Of a stretch of DNA of 63,574 bases, positions 14,815 to 23,860 are shown piece after piece (positions within the stretch are counted from its first letter, which is position 1; every line of letters begins with the position of its first letter). Where the stretch lies: positions 1 to 63,574 of the IMG/VR virus record IMGVR_UViG_3300042400_001354. One strand, given 5' to 3'. Both the position numbers and the translations under genes were made by a program. The notes below the pieces were generated by a model. The model saw only the letters and a list, made by a program, of their open reading frames with translations. It was not told where the DNA came from and made no database searches. This stretch comes from a virus.

Positions 14815-15542
14815 AATCTATTAACCTGTGTTTGAATAAAAATTTTGTCAAAATTAGTTTTACAATAAGGTAAAATTCTAAGTAACATTAATATAGTTAA
14901 ATAATTATCACCAAAATATTCATATCTTAGCGACAAGTTATCTGTTATATACTTTAATTGATGGGATATATGTACATGTTCTTTTCTAATAAACCAATTA
15001 CAAATTAAATCTTGCTTTAATTTGTGTAAATCAAAAACATACGAATTATACTCAGTAGTTAGCCCATCAATTAAGATAAATTGTTTGGATTCCAAATTAA
15101 ATAAAATATTGTCAAAAGAAAAATCTCCAAAATATTGAGATTCAGGTATATTTTTTGGTAATTTATTTATTAATTGGGTTTTAGAAAATTTAAACTGGGA
15201 AAAATCAATATCGCGTAATTTATAAAAATATATTTCTGTATAATCACGAATAACAGAAATATCACGTAATTTATCAACAGTACAAATAATAAAATCTAAT
15301 AAAAATTTTGGATGTTCATTTAAAAGATAAGTTTTAATATCTATATGTTTAATATATTCAATATCATAATATTTTTGTGTAATATTTAAGATTTTAGGAA
15401 AAGGTAAATTTAAATCAGCTAACGCTTTATATCTTTCAATATTTCTTGAAATATTATCCATTTTCCGCACAAAATGGATTCCATTATCCTCAATTATTGA
15501 TACTGTACTAGAAGAATTTCCGCAAAGGTTTTTTACAATCAT
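14805..15542 (-). CDS. APH/choline-kinase-like small-molecule kinase
   Basis: 245 residues. YFGDFSFDNILFN matches the HGDxxxxNxL catalytic loop (first His replaced by Phe) and FILIDGLTTEYNSYVFDLHKL matches the metal-binding IDxxxxxxGxxxxDL segment. Proteins of this type phosphorylate sugars, choline or similar small molecules. The missing His means the exact activity is uncertain. Paired by a 10-nt overlap with the nucleotidyltransferase-HAD gene, as in LicA/LicC-type or sugar-activation pathways. Confidence 0.65.
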   Translation of the reverse strand: MIVKNLCGNSSSTVSIIEDNGIHFVRKMDNISRNIERYKALADLNLPFPKILNITQKYYDIEYIKHIDIKTYLLNEHPKFLLDFIICTVDKLRDISVIRDYTEIYFYKLRDIDFSQFKFSKTQLINKLPKNIPESQYFGDFSFDNILFNLESKQFILIDGLTTEYNSYVFDLHKLKQDLICNWFIRKEHVHISHQLKYITDNLSLRYEYFGDNYLTILMLLRILPYCKTNFDKIFIQTQVNRLWI

Positions 15543-16324
15543 TACAAATTATTAATATATATTCTAACAGGGTCATTAATATCTCTATTTACAGGTTTAA
15601 CTGTAAAAATTGTATTTGTGTTAACTGGAATATTGTAAAATCCCTCTACGATAAGATTAGGGTATAATAATTCCATAATATGTTCTATTGTCATACTATA
15701 TTGTTTACAGTAAAAAGATAACATATAAGTTGGAACAATTTTATTTTTATCGCAAAATTTATAAGCTAATGTTGGAATTAAAGTTTCTTCTACACTACCA
15801 ATAAAATCAATCATCACGGGATAATCTTGTTCTAAACATTTAATAATTTCTTGCATAATTTCGCGTTTGTAAAAATTACCTTCAACGTGATTATTAAAAA
15901 TTTCGTGACTAGGAATTTTATTTAAAAAATCGGTATTATTTATAGTATTTACAGTATTTTGATGTTTAATATTAACAAAATGCTGATGCGATATATCGTT
16001 ATCTTTAATATATTGTTCTATTCCAGGTTTAATGAATAATTCATTTGAATGAAAAATACAAAAATAATCGTAATCAAATTGTTGAGCATATTTAAAATTT
16101 GATATAAAAATTGGTAACGAATTGTGATATTTTATTAAAGAAATTCTAGTTGGATTAATATAAACGTTATCATATTTGTCAACAATAGAATAATCAAATC
16201 CATCCCAATTTTTATTTACATGAATTAATATAATCGGAGCATTAACAAATTTATTAATATTTTGTATTACATTTTCAATAATTTCGTTATTTTCATGTAC
16301 AGGCAAATTAAATAATAGTTTCAT
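15542..16324 (-). CDS. Putative glycosyltransferase (branching-enzyme-like)
   Basis: 260 residues. MKLLFNLPVHENNEIIENVIQNI and DYFCIFHSNELFIKPG suggest a GT-A fold of the kind found in core-2/I-branching or GT14-like enzymes, but motifs are weak. Overlaps neighbours on both sides by 1-4 nt inside a block of glycosyltransferases, which is the main support. Acceptor and donor unknown. Confidence 0.5.
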   Translation of the reverse strand: MKLLFNLPVHENNEIIENVIQNINKFVNAPIILIHVNKNWDGFDYSIVDKYDNVYINPTRISLIKYHNSLPIFISNFKYAQQFDYDYFCIFHSNELFIKPGIEQYIKDNDISHQHFVNIKHQNTVNTINNTDFLNKIPSHEIFNNHVEGNFYKREIMQEIIKCLEQDYPVMIDFIGSVEETLIPTLAYKFCDKNKIVPTYMLSFYCKQYSMTIEHIMELLYPNLIVEGFYNIPVNTNTIFTVKPVNRDINDPVRIYINNL

Positions 16325-17025
16325 TTTAACCTTTCAAACTTTTCAACACAATATTTCATTTCCGAATCACGTAATTTCATTAATTCTTGGTCTTTAAACG
16401 CTGATGCATCATGCTCTCTAAAACAAACTAAAATATCATTTAATATTATTGGATCACCATGATAAAAATATGTTCTATAAAAATATTCGCCATCAACAAT
16501 CCATAATAAATTTTCGTCCATTTCTAATAAACACGTTTTTCTAACAGCATACGCGGATGGATTACCTGTTGTATTATCGCCGTTAACAATTTTATTTCCA
16601 TACCACGGTGTTCTAGTATCAAAAAATTGAGTTCTATCTGAGTTACAATGAGTAAATCCAATCAATAACCAATTACCGCTATTTGTAGAAAAAGCATCTA
16701 CAATTTTTTGAAGAGCAAAAGGATCAACAAAAAAATCGTCCATAAATAAAATTTTTATGATATCTCCAGTAGCATGTTTTAACGCAGAATTAACATTAGC
16801 TGCAGTAATACCCTGTTTTTCATTATATTGTATATATTTAATATCAAAAACATGCGAAAATGTATCACAAATCAGTTTTAAATTATTTTCAGAACTTTGA
16901 TCGGAAATTACAATTTCAAAATTTTTATATGTTTGGTACATTAAATTTGAAAACATTTCAATAAGAAATTGTTCACCCAATTTATTTTTCATTGTGTAAA
17001 TTGGAACACAAATCGATACTTTCAT
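16321..17025 (-). CDS. Family 2-like glycosyltransferase
   Basis: 234 residues. Typical GT2 start MKVSICVPIYTMKNKL, nucleotide-binding region FEIVISDQSSEN, and a DxD-like MDDFF (about residue 95) after ATGDIIKILF. Lacks membrane spans, so acts in the cytoplasm on a soluble or peripheral acceptor. Member of the glycan island 21964-13792. Confidence 0.8.
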   Translation of the reverse strand: MKVSICVPIYTMKNKLGEQFLIEMFSNLMYQTYKNFEIVISDQSSENNLKLICDTFSHVFDIKYIQYNEKQGITAANVNSALKHATGDIIKILFMDDFFVDPFALQKIVDAFSTNSGNWLLIGFTHCNSDRTQFFDTRTPWYGNKIVNGDNTTGNPSAYAVRKTCLLEMDENLLWIVDGEYFYRTYFYHGDPIILNDILVCFREHDASAFKDQELMKLRDSEMKYCVEKFERLK

Positions 17026-17027
17026 AA

Positions 17028-17711
17028 TTAAATTTGAATTGGAATTAAAAGAGTTGGTAACTCCGGATTACCAAAAGTTATATTTTTATTTACATCTGAT
17101 ACATTAAATATACTACAATATGAATCTAAAATATCTGTTATATCATATCCCATGGTTTTTAGGTTATTAATATAATTTATTTGTGTGTAATACGCAGAAT
17201 TATAATCGTCGCCAACAAATACAAAAATATCGTTATATTTTTCATAAATAATTTTACACACATCAGATCTAATAATCCCATTAGATATTTGAGGATGAAT
17301 AACTTGATCCCCTGACCCGCCAGCTTTACTACAAACTAATGGTGTTTGTAGCGTAGCTCTATCAATAAAAGGTTTATAAAAATTAGGATTTGTTGGAATA
17401 TAATCGTCTTCTATCATAAAAAAATGATTATATTTATTTTTTGATAAATTATATTTTATTGCATCATTCCAAGCGCCATACGAAAAACCAATATTTTCTC
17501 TATATAGAATATTATAGTACGATTCATATTCACGCAATTCCGTTGGATAAATCCCACTAACAACAAATGTTGGTTCTATTTTTGTAGCATCACATTCTTT
17601 TAAAAACTTAATATGCCGTTTAAAAAAGAATAATGGATCTTTTGATAATAAAGAATTACAAAAAGGGCTTAATCTAGAACCAAAATATAAAGCTACAATA
17701 TAATTAATCAT
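17028..17711 (-). CDS. Putative glycosyltransferase
   Basis: 227 residues. Contains FFMIEDDYIPT (acidic metal-site-like triplet, about residues 95-105) after GAWNDAIKYN, a GT-A-like arrangement. The C-terminus (GDDYNSAYYTQINYINNLKTMGY) matches no specific family. Overlaps the aminotransferase gene by 8 nt. Function inferred from motif and neighbours. Confidence 0.6.
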   Translation of the reverse strand: MINYIVALYFGSRLSPFCNSLLSKDPLFFFKRHIKFLKECDATKIEPTFVVSGIYPTELREYESYYNILYRENIGFSYGAWNDAIKYNLSKNKYNHFFMIEDDYIPTNPNFYKPFIDRATLQTPLVCSKAGGSGDQVIHPQISNGIIRSDVCKIIYEKYNDIFVFVGDDYNSAYYTQINYINNLKTMGYDITDILDSYCSIFNVSDVNKNITFGNPELPTLLIPIQI

Positions 17712-18780
17712 AATTATTTAACATTTGAACAATAGTATCTAATTCTAATTGCGATAACCACCACCCATTTGGAATGTTAATTTGAGTATCAGAAAAAGAA
17801 TCAACTCCTGGAAGAATATTTTCTTTGAACTGTATAGTACAATCATACAAATCATTTCTATAATGAACAGGACTTGACGCAATACCATGTTCTTCTAAAT
17901 ATTTAACGAATTTATCCCTTTCTCCACCTAAAACGTGCATGGTAAATAGCCAATACGAGCAAGTATCATCCCACTCAGGTAAAATTAATTTGGGGTTGTT
18001 AATATTTTCTATAAAATATTTACTATTATTTCTATGTTTTGTAACTGAATCTCTAGCAGAATCAATATTCGATAGTCCAATAGAAGCATTAATATCGTTC
18101 ATGTGATATTTAAAACCAGCTTTTTGAATATTTTGAGTGCATCTAAATGAAGCACCTTTAGTTCTATCTAAACCAAACCATCTCAATAATCTTGCTTCGT
18201 GTTCTTTTTCTTTTGGACAAATTAAAATACCACCATCACCAGAAGTTAAAAACTTTATAGCTTGAAAACTATATGCAATATAATCCCCTCTAATTAAATT
18301 CTTGCTTTGTGAAAACACATCCCATGTATGAGCTGCATCTTCAATAACAGGAACCCCAAAAGATTTTAATCTTGAAAAATCGCAAATTTTTCCAGCCCAA
18401 TTAACAGCAACAATTGCTTTAGTTTTATCTGTAATCAATTTTTGTACAGATACAGGATCAATAAGACCTGTAATGGGATCAATATCAGCCCACCGAATTT
18501 TTGCTTTTCTGTGAACAATATGAGTATTTGACGCCCAGCATGTCAATGGCGTAGCAATAACCTCAGAATCATTATCAATACCACATAATTCTAATGCCAA
18601 ATCAATAGCAGAAGTACAAGAATTTACAGTAACTGGCCTAGTATAAGAACCCAATTCTTTCCACAAAGTATCTTCAAATTGTTCTACAACAGAACCTTGA
18701 CCGATAAATCCAGATTCCAATACTGATGATACAGAACTTGCTACCGTATCAGACATTCTAACTTTAAATAATTGAATCAT
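17704..18780 (-). CDS. DegT/DnrJ/EryC1-family sugar aminotransferase
   Basis: PLP-dependent enzyme of 358 residues that aminates a nucleotide-linked keto sugar. Visible features: TVNSCTSAIDLALEL (cofactor phosphate region), PVIEDAAHTWD (Asp that binds the PLP nitrogen) and YSFQAIKFLTSGDGG with the Schiff-base Lys. The start is taken as ATG 18780, preceded by GAGG; GTG at 18786 is also open. Next to a GNAT acetyltransferase, so the pathway probably makes an N-acylated amino sugar. Confidence 0.9.
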   Translation of the reverse strand: MIQLFKVRMSDTVASSVSSVLESGFIGQGSVVEQFEDTLWKELGSYTRPVTVNSCTSAIDLALELCGIDNDSEVIATPLTCWASNTHIVHRKAKIRWADIDPITGLIDPVSVQKLITDKTKAIVAVNWAGKICDFSRLKSFGVPVIEDAAHTWDVFSQSKNLIRGDYIAYSFQAIKFLTSGDGGILICPKEKEHEARLLRWFGLDRTKGASFRCTQNIQKAGFKYHMNDINASIGLSNIDSARDSVTKHRNNSKYFIENINNPKLILPEWDDTCSYWLFTMHVLGGERDKFVKYLEEHGIASSPVHYRNDLYDCTIQFKENILPGVDSFSDTQINIPNGWWLSQLELDTIVQMLNNYD

Positions 18781-18787
18781 AATCACC

Positions 18788-19255
18788 TCAAATTGATGAG
18801 TTAAGTTTATTATATTCCATCATAATAATATTTCCATCATCATGAGTAACAATAAACCCTAATTTATTATAAATGACAAAAGCTTTAATATTCGATTTTA
18901 ATACTTCCAATTTAATTGGAAGATCAGATCCTACATTTTCTAGTAACATCTCAAACAAAATACTACCAAAACCTTTACCGCGAGCATCAGGTAATAATCC
19001 ACCTGAAATTAAATACTCTGTTGGTTCTTTTCTAATTAACCCATATCCAATAGGATCAACTATAACACCGTGTTGAATGTTATATAATAAAAACAAGTCC
19101 ATTGTATTCGGCAAATTTTTAAACCATCTTTGTTGTTGTTCTGGTGAAATATAAGAACAATCTCTAGTCATAAAATCTTTACACGAATTCCTAATTACTC
19201 TTAATATCTCAGCATCAGATTCAGTTTCAACTCTTTTAAATACTATACTCATCAT
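18788..19255 (-). CDS. GNAT-family N-acetyltransferase
   Basis: 155 residues. The acetyl-CoA pyrophosphate loop is ARGKGFGSILFE (Q/RxxGxG/A form) with a preceding GGLLPD strand and a later IKAFVIYNKLGF helix typical of GNATs. With the adjacent aminotransferase it fits N-acylation of an amino sugar nucleotide. Two in-frame ATGs at 19255 and 19252; either overlaps the upstream gene's stop. Confidence 0.85.
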   Translation of the reverse strand: MMSIVFKRVETESDAEILRVIRNSCKDFMTRDCSYISPEQQQRWFKNLPNTMDLFLLYNIQHGVIVDPIGYGLIRKEPTEYLISGGLLPDARGKGFGSILFEMLLENVGSDLPIKLEVLKSNIKAFVIYNKLGFIVTHDDGNIIMMEYNKLNSSI

Positions 19256-20229
19256 AACCTCTGCAAAAATACGTCATTGAATTGTTGCATTACTCTATCA
19301 GGAGAAAATGGGACAACAATTTGGTCTACATTATTAAATTGTTTATGTTTAACTTTCATTATGCATTCTAACAACTCATATTGATTATTATATATCATTC
19401 CATATTTCGACAATAAATTAACATTATTTTTATCTCTTCCACCACCAAACGAAATTACAGGTTTATTTAATGCTAAAAATTCGCAAATAGATAACCCAAA
19501 CGATTCTCCATCTGATCTAGCGTGTATCATAGCATCACAAGATAAAATAAAATTAATTTTTTCTTGTTTAGTTAAAATTGGATCCAAAAATTTCACATTT
19601 GGGTGATCAATAAATTTTCGCGTATTAACAAACAAAAATACTATTGTTGGATCAAACGAAACAATAAAATTTATTATTTCATATACCATTGGGATATCAA
19701 ATTGATCAAATCCACCATATCGACCAAAAATTATTTTTTCTTGAGAAATTCCAAGTTTGGGTTTAATATTAATAAATCCAGTTTGTTTCAAATCAACTAT
19801 ATGTGGAACTACAGGATAAGAACCACCGCTGGCTGTTTCTGATAACCAATGAGAAACATAAGCATATACATCACCATGCGGTTGGTAAAAATTAAACGTT
19901 GCATGAATTAAATTTCGCTTACATTCAACGATATTACCATCATTAAAACCTGCTTTTAATGTGTAAACTGTGTCACAATTTCGTTTATCTAGTTCCGATA
20001 TTAATTCCAATTTTGATTCATACTCAATAACATCAAAATTTGATTTAAATAAATTTACAATATCAGTTTTTTTTGAAAAATTTTCATCATTGCCTACAGT
20101 CAATATAGATTTATTATAACAAATAATAGAATCGTTATTTAATATTTTTTGATTGTAGTATGCATAATCAAAAATAGCTGTTGTTGTACCTCTAAACGAT
20201 AAATTATCGTGGTGAAATGCTAATTTCAT
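19252..20229 (-). CDS. GT-B-type glycosyltransferase
   Basis: 325 residues. The C-terminal half has the GT4-like nucleotide-sugar site: SCDAMIHARSDGESFGLSICEFLALNKPVISF (E-x7-E style, around residues 238-270), preceded by GRYGGFDQFDIP and a Rossmann-like DPTIVFLFVNT strand. RBS TAGGT before ATG 20229. Soluble. Another member of the glycan island. Confidence 0.82.
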   Translation of the reverse strand: MKLAFHHDNLSFRGTTTAIFDYAYYNQKILNNDSIICYNKSILTVGNDENFSKKTDIVNLFKSNFDVIEYESKLELISELDKRNCDTVYTLKAGFNDGNIVECKRNLIHATFNFYQPHGDVYAYVSHWLSETASGGSYPVVPHIVDLKQTGFINIKPKLGISQEKIIFGRYGGFDQFDIPMVYEIINFIVSFDPTIVFLFVNTRKFIDHPNVKFLDPILTKQEKINFILSCDAMIHARSDGESFGLSICEFLALNKPVISFGGGRDKNNVNLLSKYGMIYNNQYELLECIMKVKHKQFNNVDQIVVPFSPDRVMQQFNDVFLQRL

Positions 20230-20232
20230 AAA

Positions 20233-20913
20233 TTACCTACAAATTTTGCCCTGATACTCATCAGTAGATTTAAACATACCTGTTGTATTAAATGTTCCAT
20301 CAACAATTTGTTGACATCTTATAGAGAATAAATCAGCGTTCTGTTTATATCTTCCTTGATACAAATGATATACTGAATCAGAAAAAACTGTACCAATACC
20401 AAAATACCCATAATTACCTAATCTCCAAACACCCTCAATAGGTTCTCGTTCAAAATATGTTGGATATAGCGCTTTATATGGAATTTTATTCTCTTCAGCT
20501 AAATACGAAATTTCTTCAGAAACATCTCCTCTAAGATTAGCGCAAAAAGAAGGTTTACCAATCGCCAACCAAAAATCTCGATAAATAAAATAAAATACTG
20601 CAGCGCCACAAATATGAGAATACGGGAAAATATGATTAGCGCATTGAGCTAATCCAATAAACGATTTATTTTTATATGCATAATCAATTGAAGAATTAAT
20701 AATATTAACATTAAGTGGAACACAATCAATATCTAAAATTCCAACAACATCAGCTGTTGAATTTTGCATAACCATATCAATCCATTCGCCATGCCCAACA
20801 CCATTTAAATGATGATAATTTACAGGGATTTTAAAATGATCCATAACCATTTTATTTGATTCTAATAAATATTCAGAATTATCCCAATATAAACTGTGAA
20901 TTTCTACATTCAT
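20233..20913 (-). CDS. Putative GT-A glycosyltransferase
   Basis: 226 residues. The DIDCVP (DxD) motif is preceded by STADVVGIL, and ANLRGDVSEEISYLAEEN gives the acidic late region. ATG 20913 is chosen because it overlaps the stop of the upstream gene as ATGA; an ATG five codons further upstream is open. Probably acts on the same glycan as its neighbours. Confidence 0.65.
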   Translation of the reverse strand: MNVEIHSLYWDNSEYLLESNKMVMDHFKIPVNYHHLNGVGHGEWIDMVMQNSTADVVGILDIDCVPLNVNIINSSIDYAYKNKSFIGLAQCANHIFPYSHICGAAVFYFIYRDFWLAIGKPSFCANLRGDVSEEISYLAEENKIPYKALYPTYFEREPIEGVWRLGNYGYFGIGTVFSDSVYHLYQGRYKQNADLFSIRCQQIVDGTFNTTGMFKSTDEYQGKICR

Positions 20914-21251
20914 AAAGTTGCTACCCAATCAATAATTCTTTTGATAACATCTTCTGATGTATGGTCATCCCACACAGGGGCAACTTCTAATTCAATAATA
21001 TCTCCAGTTGAATCCCAAAATTGATTAACCGGAAGATGATATGTTACTATTCCTGTCGGTAAATTCATTCCTGCAATAAACCAACCATCATATGCAGTTC
21101 CATCGTTATGCACTCTACTTTTCCAAGAAAGATGTTTATGAGACTTCATTAAACCTGCAAATAAACTGCATCTATGTGCATATAACTCATTAAATGTGTG
21201 ATATCCATCTGAAATATTACCAACATCACAATCAATTGTAACTTTACCCAT
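20910..21251 (-). CDS. Conserved-type phage protein within glycan island
   Basis: 113 residues. Contains LYAHRCSLFAGLMKSH, SWKSRVHNDGT and GWFIAGMNLPTGIVTYHLP, a pattern I recognise as recurring in phage hypothetical proteins without known function. Start at 21251 is supported by GGAGG five bases upstream and a TAATG overlap. Not obviously an enzyme of sugar metabolism. Confidence 0.6.
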   Translation of the reverse strand: MGKVTIDCDVGNISDGYHTFNELYAHRCSLFAGLMKSHKHLSWKSRVHNDGTAYDGWFIAGMNLPTGIVTYHLPVNQFWDSTGDIIELEVAPVWDDHTSEDVIKRIIDWVATL

Positions 21252-21964
21252 TACATCCTCCAAGGAAAATTTCCATCATATTTTTGAGCCATTTTATAAT
21301 TACCATGTTCAAAAAATTCTTTTGTTACTGAACCCTCATTACCATCTAACCGATAATTTACTGTATATTTACCAGTACATTCATATTTCGGGAAATATTG
21401 AGCTAAAGCTTGACGCACAACTCTGTCTTGCCCCCATCCACCATGCCACGCACCAGCAATTGCAACAGCAACTTGCCTTTTTAAACAATAACAATTAGTG
21501 TCTATATGATATGTATTGGTCCAAGCTTCCCATTTACCTAAACTTTCGCAATCATCATAACACAAAAAATTACCTTTTTTATCAGTAATATTTCGTAAAC
21601 CATAAACCCAATCACTATTACTGGTTTCTAATGAGTTGATCATAGATTCAACATGATTGGGTTCTAACCAACAATCTTGATCTAAAAAAAACACATAATC
21701 ATGATTTACTAAATGAGAAAATCCAGCATAGACTCTATGACCATAAAATCCATTAGCGCCTACATTATCTGTTAAATAAACAATTTGTTTTTCTAAAGAA
21801 GATTGGTGTTTGACAAGAATCTTATCGACTTTACCGCGATGTTCTTTTCCGTCCACTACAATAAGGGCAGTCAAATTCGTATACGATTGACCAGAGAGAC
21901 TCTGGATGGTCTGAGCGAGAGTTTCAGCTCCAGTTGTAGGGACAATTACTACAGCACTTTTCAT
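21251..21964 (-). CDS. Family 2-like glycosyltransferase
   Basis: 237 residues. GT2 features: SAVVIVPTTGAETLAQTIQSL at the start, DNVGANGFYGHRVYAGF, and FFLDQDCWLEP (DxD) near residue 90, then AWHGGWGQDRVV. ATG 21964 is supported by AAGGTG upstream and TAATATG coupling to the helicase stop. First gene of the island after gene 41. Confidence 0.8.
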   Translation of the reverse strand: MKSAVVIVPTTGAETLAQTIQSLSGQSYTNLTALIVVDGKEHRGKVDKILVKHQSSLEKQIVYLTDNVGANGFYGHRVYAGFSHLVNHDYVFFLDQDCWLEPNHVESMINSLETSNSDWVYGLRNITDKKGNFLCYDDCESLGKWEAWTNTYHIDTNCYCLKRQVAVAIAGAWHGGWGQDRVVRQALAQYFPKYECTGKYTVNYRLDGNEGSVTKEFFEHGNYKMAQKYDGNFPWRM

Positions 21965-21965
21965 A

Positions 21966-23360
21966 TTACACCTTAAAATCGCTAAAAGATTTTTTATCAA
22001 ATTTATTAGATTGTACGCTTTTATATATTTCTACAGGATCTTGAGTGCCAGCATCAACTATACCTTCTTGAGCAGAATTTTCAACATCATACAATTTCAT
22101 CCTAGCTCTATCAACACCAACAACAAATCGTTTATTTAGATTTAAATCGCGATAACGATTTTTTAATTGTTTCAACATTATCTGTCCAAGATCATATAAT
22201 TCTTCTGAATTAATAATAGCCAACATAAAATCAGCAATAGCTGGAATACCAAATGATTCAGAAACATCATTCATATCAATATCGCTAGATTGAGCACCAC
22301 TACGAGTTGTTTGAGTAGCTGTTACAACTGGAATATTAAATTCCTGAGCGAAACCCCGTAATTCTTCACCAATAGCTTTGATATATGTATAAGAGTTAAC
22401 ACCACCAGTCATTTTCATTCTTGAACTAGCGCAAATGTTAAGATAATCAATAAACACAACATCAGGAGTAAAATTTTTCTTTAATCTTAATTCATTCAAC
22501 AAAGTTCTAAAATGATTAACATTTGCAGAAGCTGTTGGATATTCTTTAATAAACATTTTACCAACAGTTTTAGATTTAATATAATTTAATTTTTTCGTAT
22601 AAGATGTTTTATCCATTTGCATCAACTCATCCATTGTTACACGAAGAGTATTTGCATCTATACGTTTTGCGATTTCTTCTTCAGCCATTTCACATGTTAT
22701 ATACAATACATTATAACCACTTTGTTGAAAACTAGCTGCCCAATCGCACATCATCAAACTTTTACCACCATGAGGTGGAGCAAGAATAACATTTAAAGTT
22801 TTCTTTGGTAAACCATTATTTGTAATTTTATTAAGAAATTCTAATGAAAAAGGAATTCGTTCATCAATTTTATGGTAATAATCAAAACGGTTTTCAGAAT
22901 CATCTAGATAATCATGACCAACACTACTATCAAAAGATATTGCTAATGCGTCAGATAATAATTTAGGAATACTACCTTTAGATAGTTCACCATGTTTGTT
23001 ATCTAAGATAGTAATAGCTTCACGAACTGCATTAAAAATTGCTTTTTCTTGACAAAAAACTTCTGTTTTATCAACTAACCAAGAAATATCTACAGTTTCA
23101 GATTTACTTTCATGCAATTCATTTAATAATTCTAATGTTTCTTTATATTCATCATCAGAAATTTGTTTTTCATTAATTTGAATAATTAATGCTTCATAAG
23201 TTGGAATTGTACCGTATTCTGTAACGAAAGAGGATATTTCGTTAAAAATAGTCCTCTCTCTTCTTTCAACAAAATAATCTTGTTTTATAAACGGCAAAAC
23301 CTTTCTAATATACTCTTCATTATAATGAAGATTCTTCAATATTAGTCGATTCAGATTCAA
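21966..23360 (-). CDS. 41: Replicative DNA helicase (T4 gp41/DnaB type)
   Basis: 464 residues. N-terminal helical domain, then a RecA-like core with Walker A APPHGGKS (about residue 195-202), DVVFIDYLN (Walker B) and ATQTTRSGAQSSD downstream, as in DnaB-family helicases. Unwinds the fork 5' to 3' and recruits primase gp61. The frame appears to begin at TTG 23360: it has GGAG with good spacing and a TGA lies upstream in frame. The 5' end overlaps the preceding gene by 41 nt. Confidence 0.93.
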   Translation of the reverse strand: MNLNRLILKNLHYNEEYIRKVLPFIKQDYFVERRERTIFNEISSFVTEYGTIPTYEALIIQINEKQISDDEYKETLELLNELHESKSETVDISWLVDKTEVFCQEKAIFNAVREAITILDNKHGELSKGSIPKLLSDALAISFDSSVGHDYLDDSENRFDYYHKIDERIPFSLEFLNKITNNGLPKKTLNVILAPPHGGKSLMMCDWAASFQQSGYNVLYITCEMAEEEIAKRIDANTLRVTMDELMQMDKTSYTKKLNYIKSKTVGKMFIKEYPTASANVNHFRTLLNELRLKKNFTPDVVFIDYLNICASSRMKMTGGVNSYTYIKAIGEELRGFAQEFNIPVVTATQTTRSGAQSSDIDMNDVSESFGIPAIADFMLAIINSEELYDLGQIMLKQLKNRYRDLNLNKRFVVGVDRARMKLYDVENSAQEGIVDAGTQDPVEIYKSVQSNKFDKKSFSDFKV

Positions 23361-23646
23361 TGGTATTCTCCACGCTTTTCATAATAATATCTAATAAAAT
23401 ATCTCCTACTGTATCTTTAAATTCTACAGTTTGAAATAACTCCGTTGGTTTTTCGGCATCATAAACAACATCATAATTAAAACTTAATACAGCATTTCCA
23501 TCAGGATTATCAGTTCCATCATCCTGAACACTAACTTCGCTTAACGTTAAAATTACATCCTTAAATTCACCTGAATTAAATTTTATACCAGTTGCACCAT
23601 TTACCTCAATAAAATTATACTCTACAATTTGTTTTTCGTCAATCAT
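23320..23646 (-). CDS. Acidic hypothetical protein upstream of gene 41
   Basis: 108 residues, strongly acidic, mostly predicted beta (SGEFKDVILTLSEVSVQDDG... VLSFNYDVVYDAE), ending in a helical tail. No family recognised. Its last 41 nt overlap the helicase start, so it may regulate helicase translation. Located where T4 keeps small accessory genes such as 40 between uvsX and 41, but it does not resemble gp40. Confidence 0.6.
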   Translation of the reverse strand: MIDEKQIVEYNFIEVNGATGIKFNSGEFKDVILTLSEVSVQDDGTDNPDGNAVLSFNYDVVYDAEKPTELFQTVEFKDTVGDILLDIIMKSVENTIESESTNIEESSL

Positions 23647-23655
23647 TAATTTCTC

Positions 23656-23859
23656 CTACCAAATATTAAACCAAATTCCAGTTCCATGAACCCACGCTAC
23701 TGGAACCGCAATGGCTCCAGCAATTAAAAATAACCATTCACTATTTTGAATACAAGTTACAACATGAGTAATCCAGGCAGCTAGTCCCCATCCAATAAAT
23801 AAAATGCAAAACCCAACAACACCCAAATATACTTGTTCATCTGATGTCAATTTTTTCAT
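23656..23859 (-). CDS. Small two-span membrane protein downstream of uvsX
   Basis: 67 residues with hydrophobic spans at about 12-33 (YLGVVGFCILFIGWGLAAWI) and 41-60 (FLIAGAIAVPVAWVHG). ATG 23859 is preferred because the uvsX stop sits just upstream (TAATATG). It occupies the place of T4 gene 40, a membrane protein that helps head initiation, but similarity is only positional. Confidence 0.6.
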   Translation of the reverse strand: MKKLTSDEQVYLGVVGFCILFIGWGLAAWITHVVTCIQNSEWLFLIAGAIAVPVAWVHGTGIWFNIW

Positions 23860-23860
23860 A

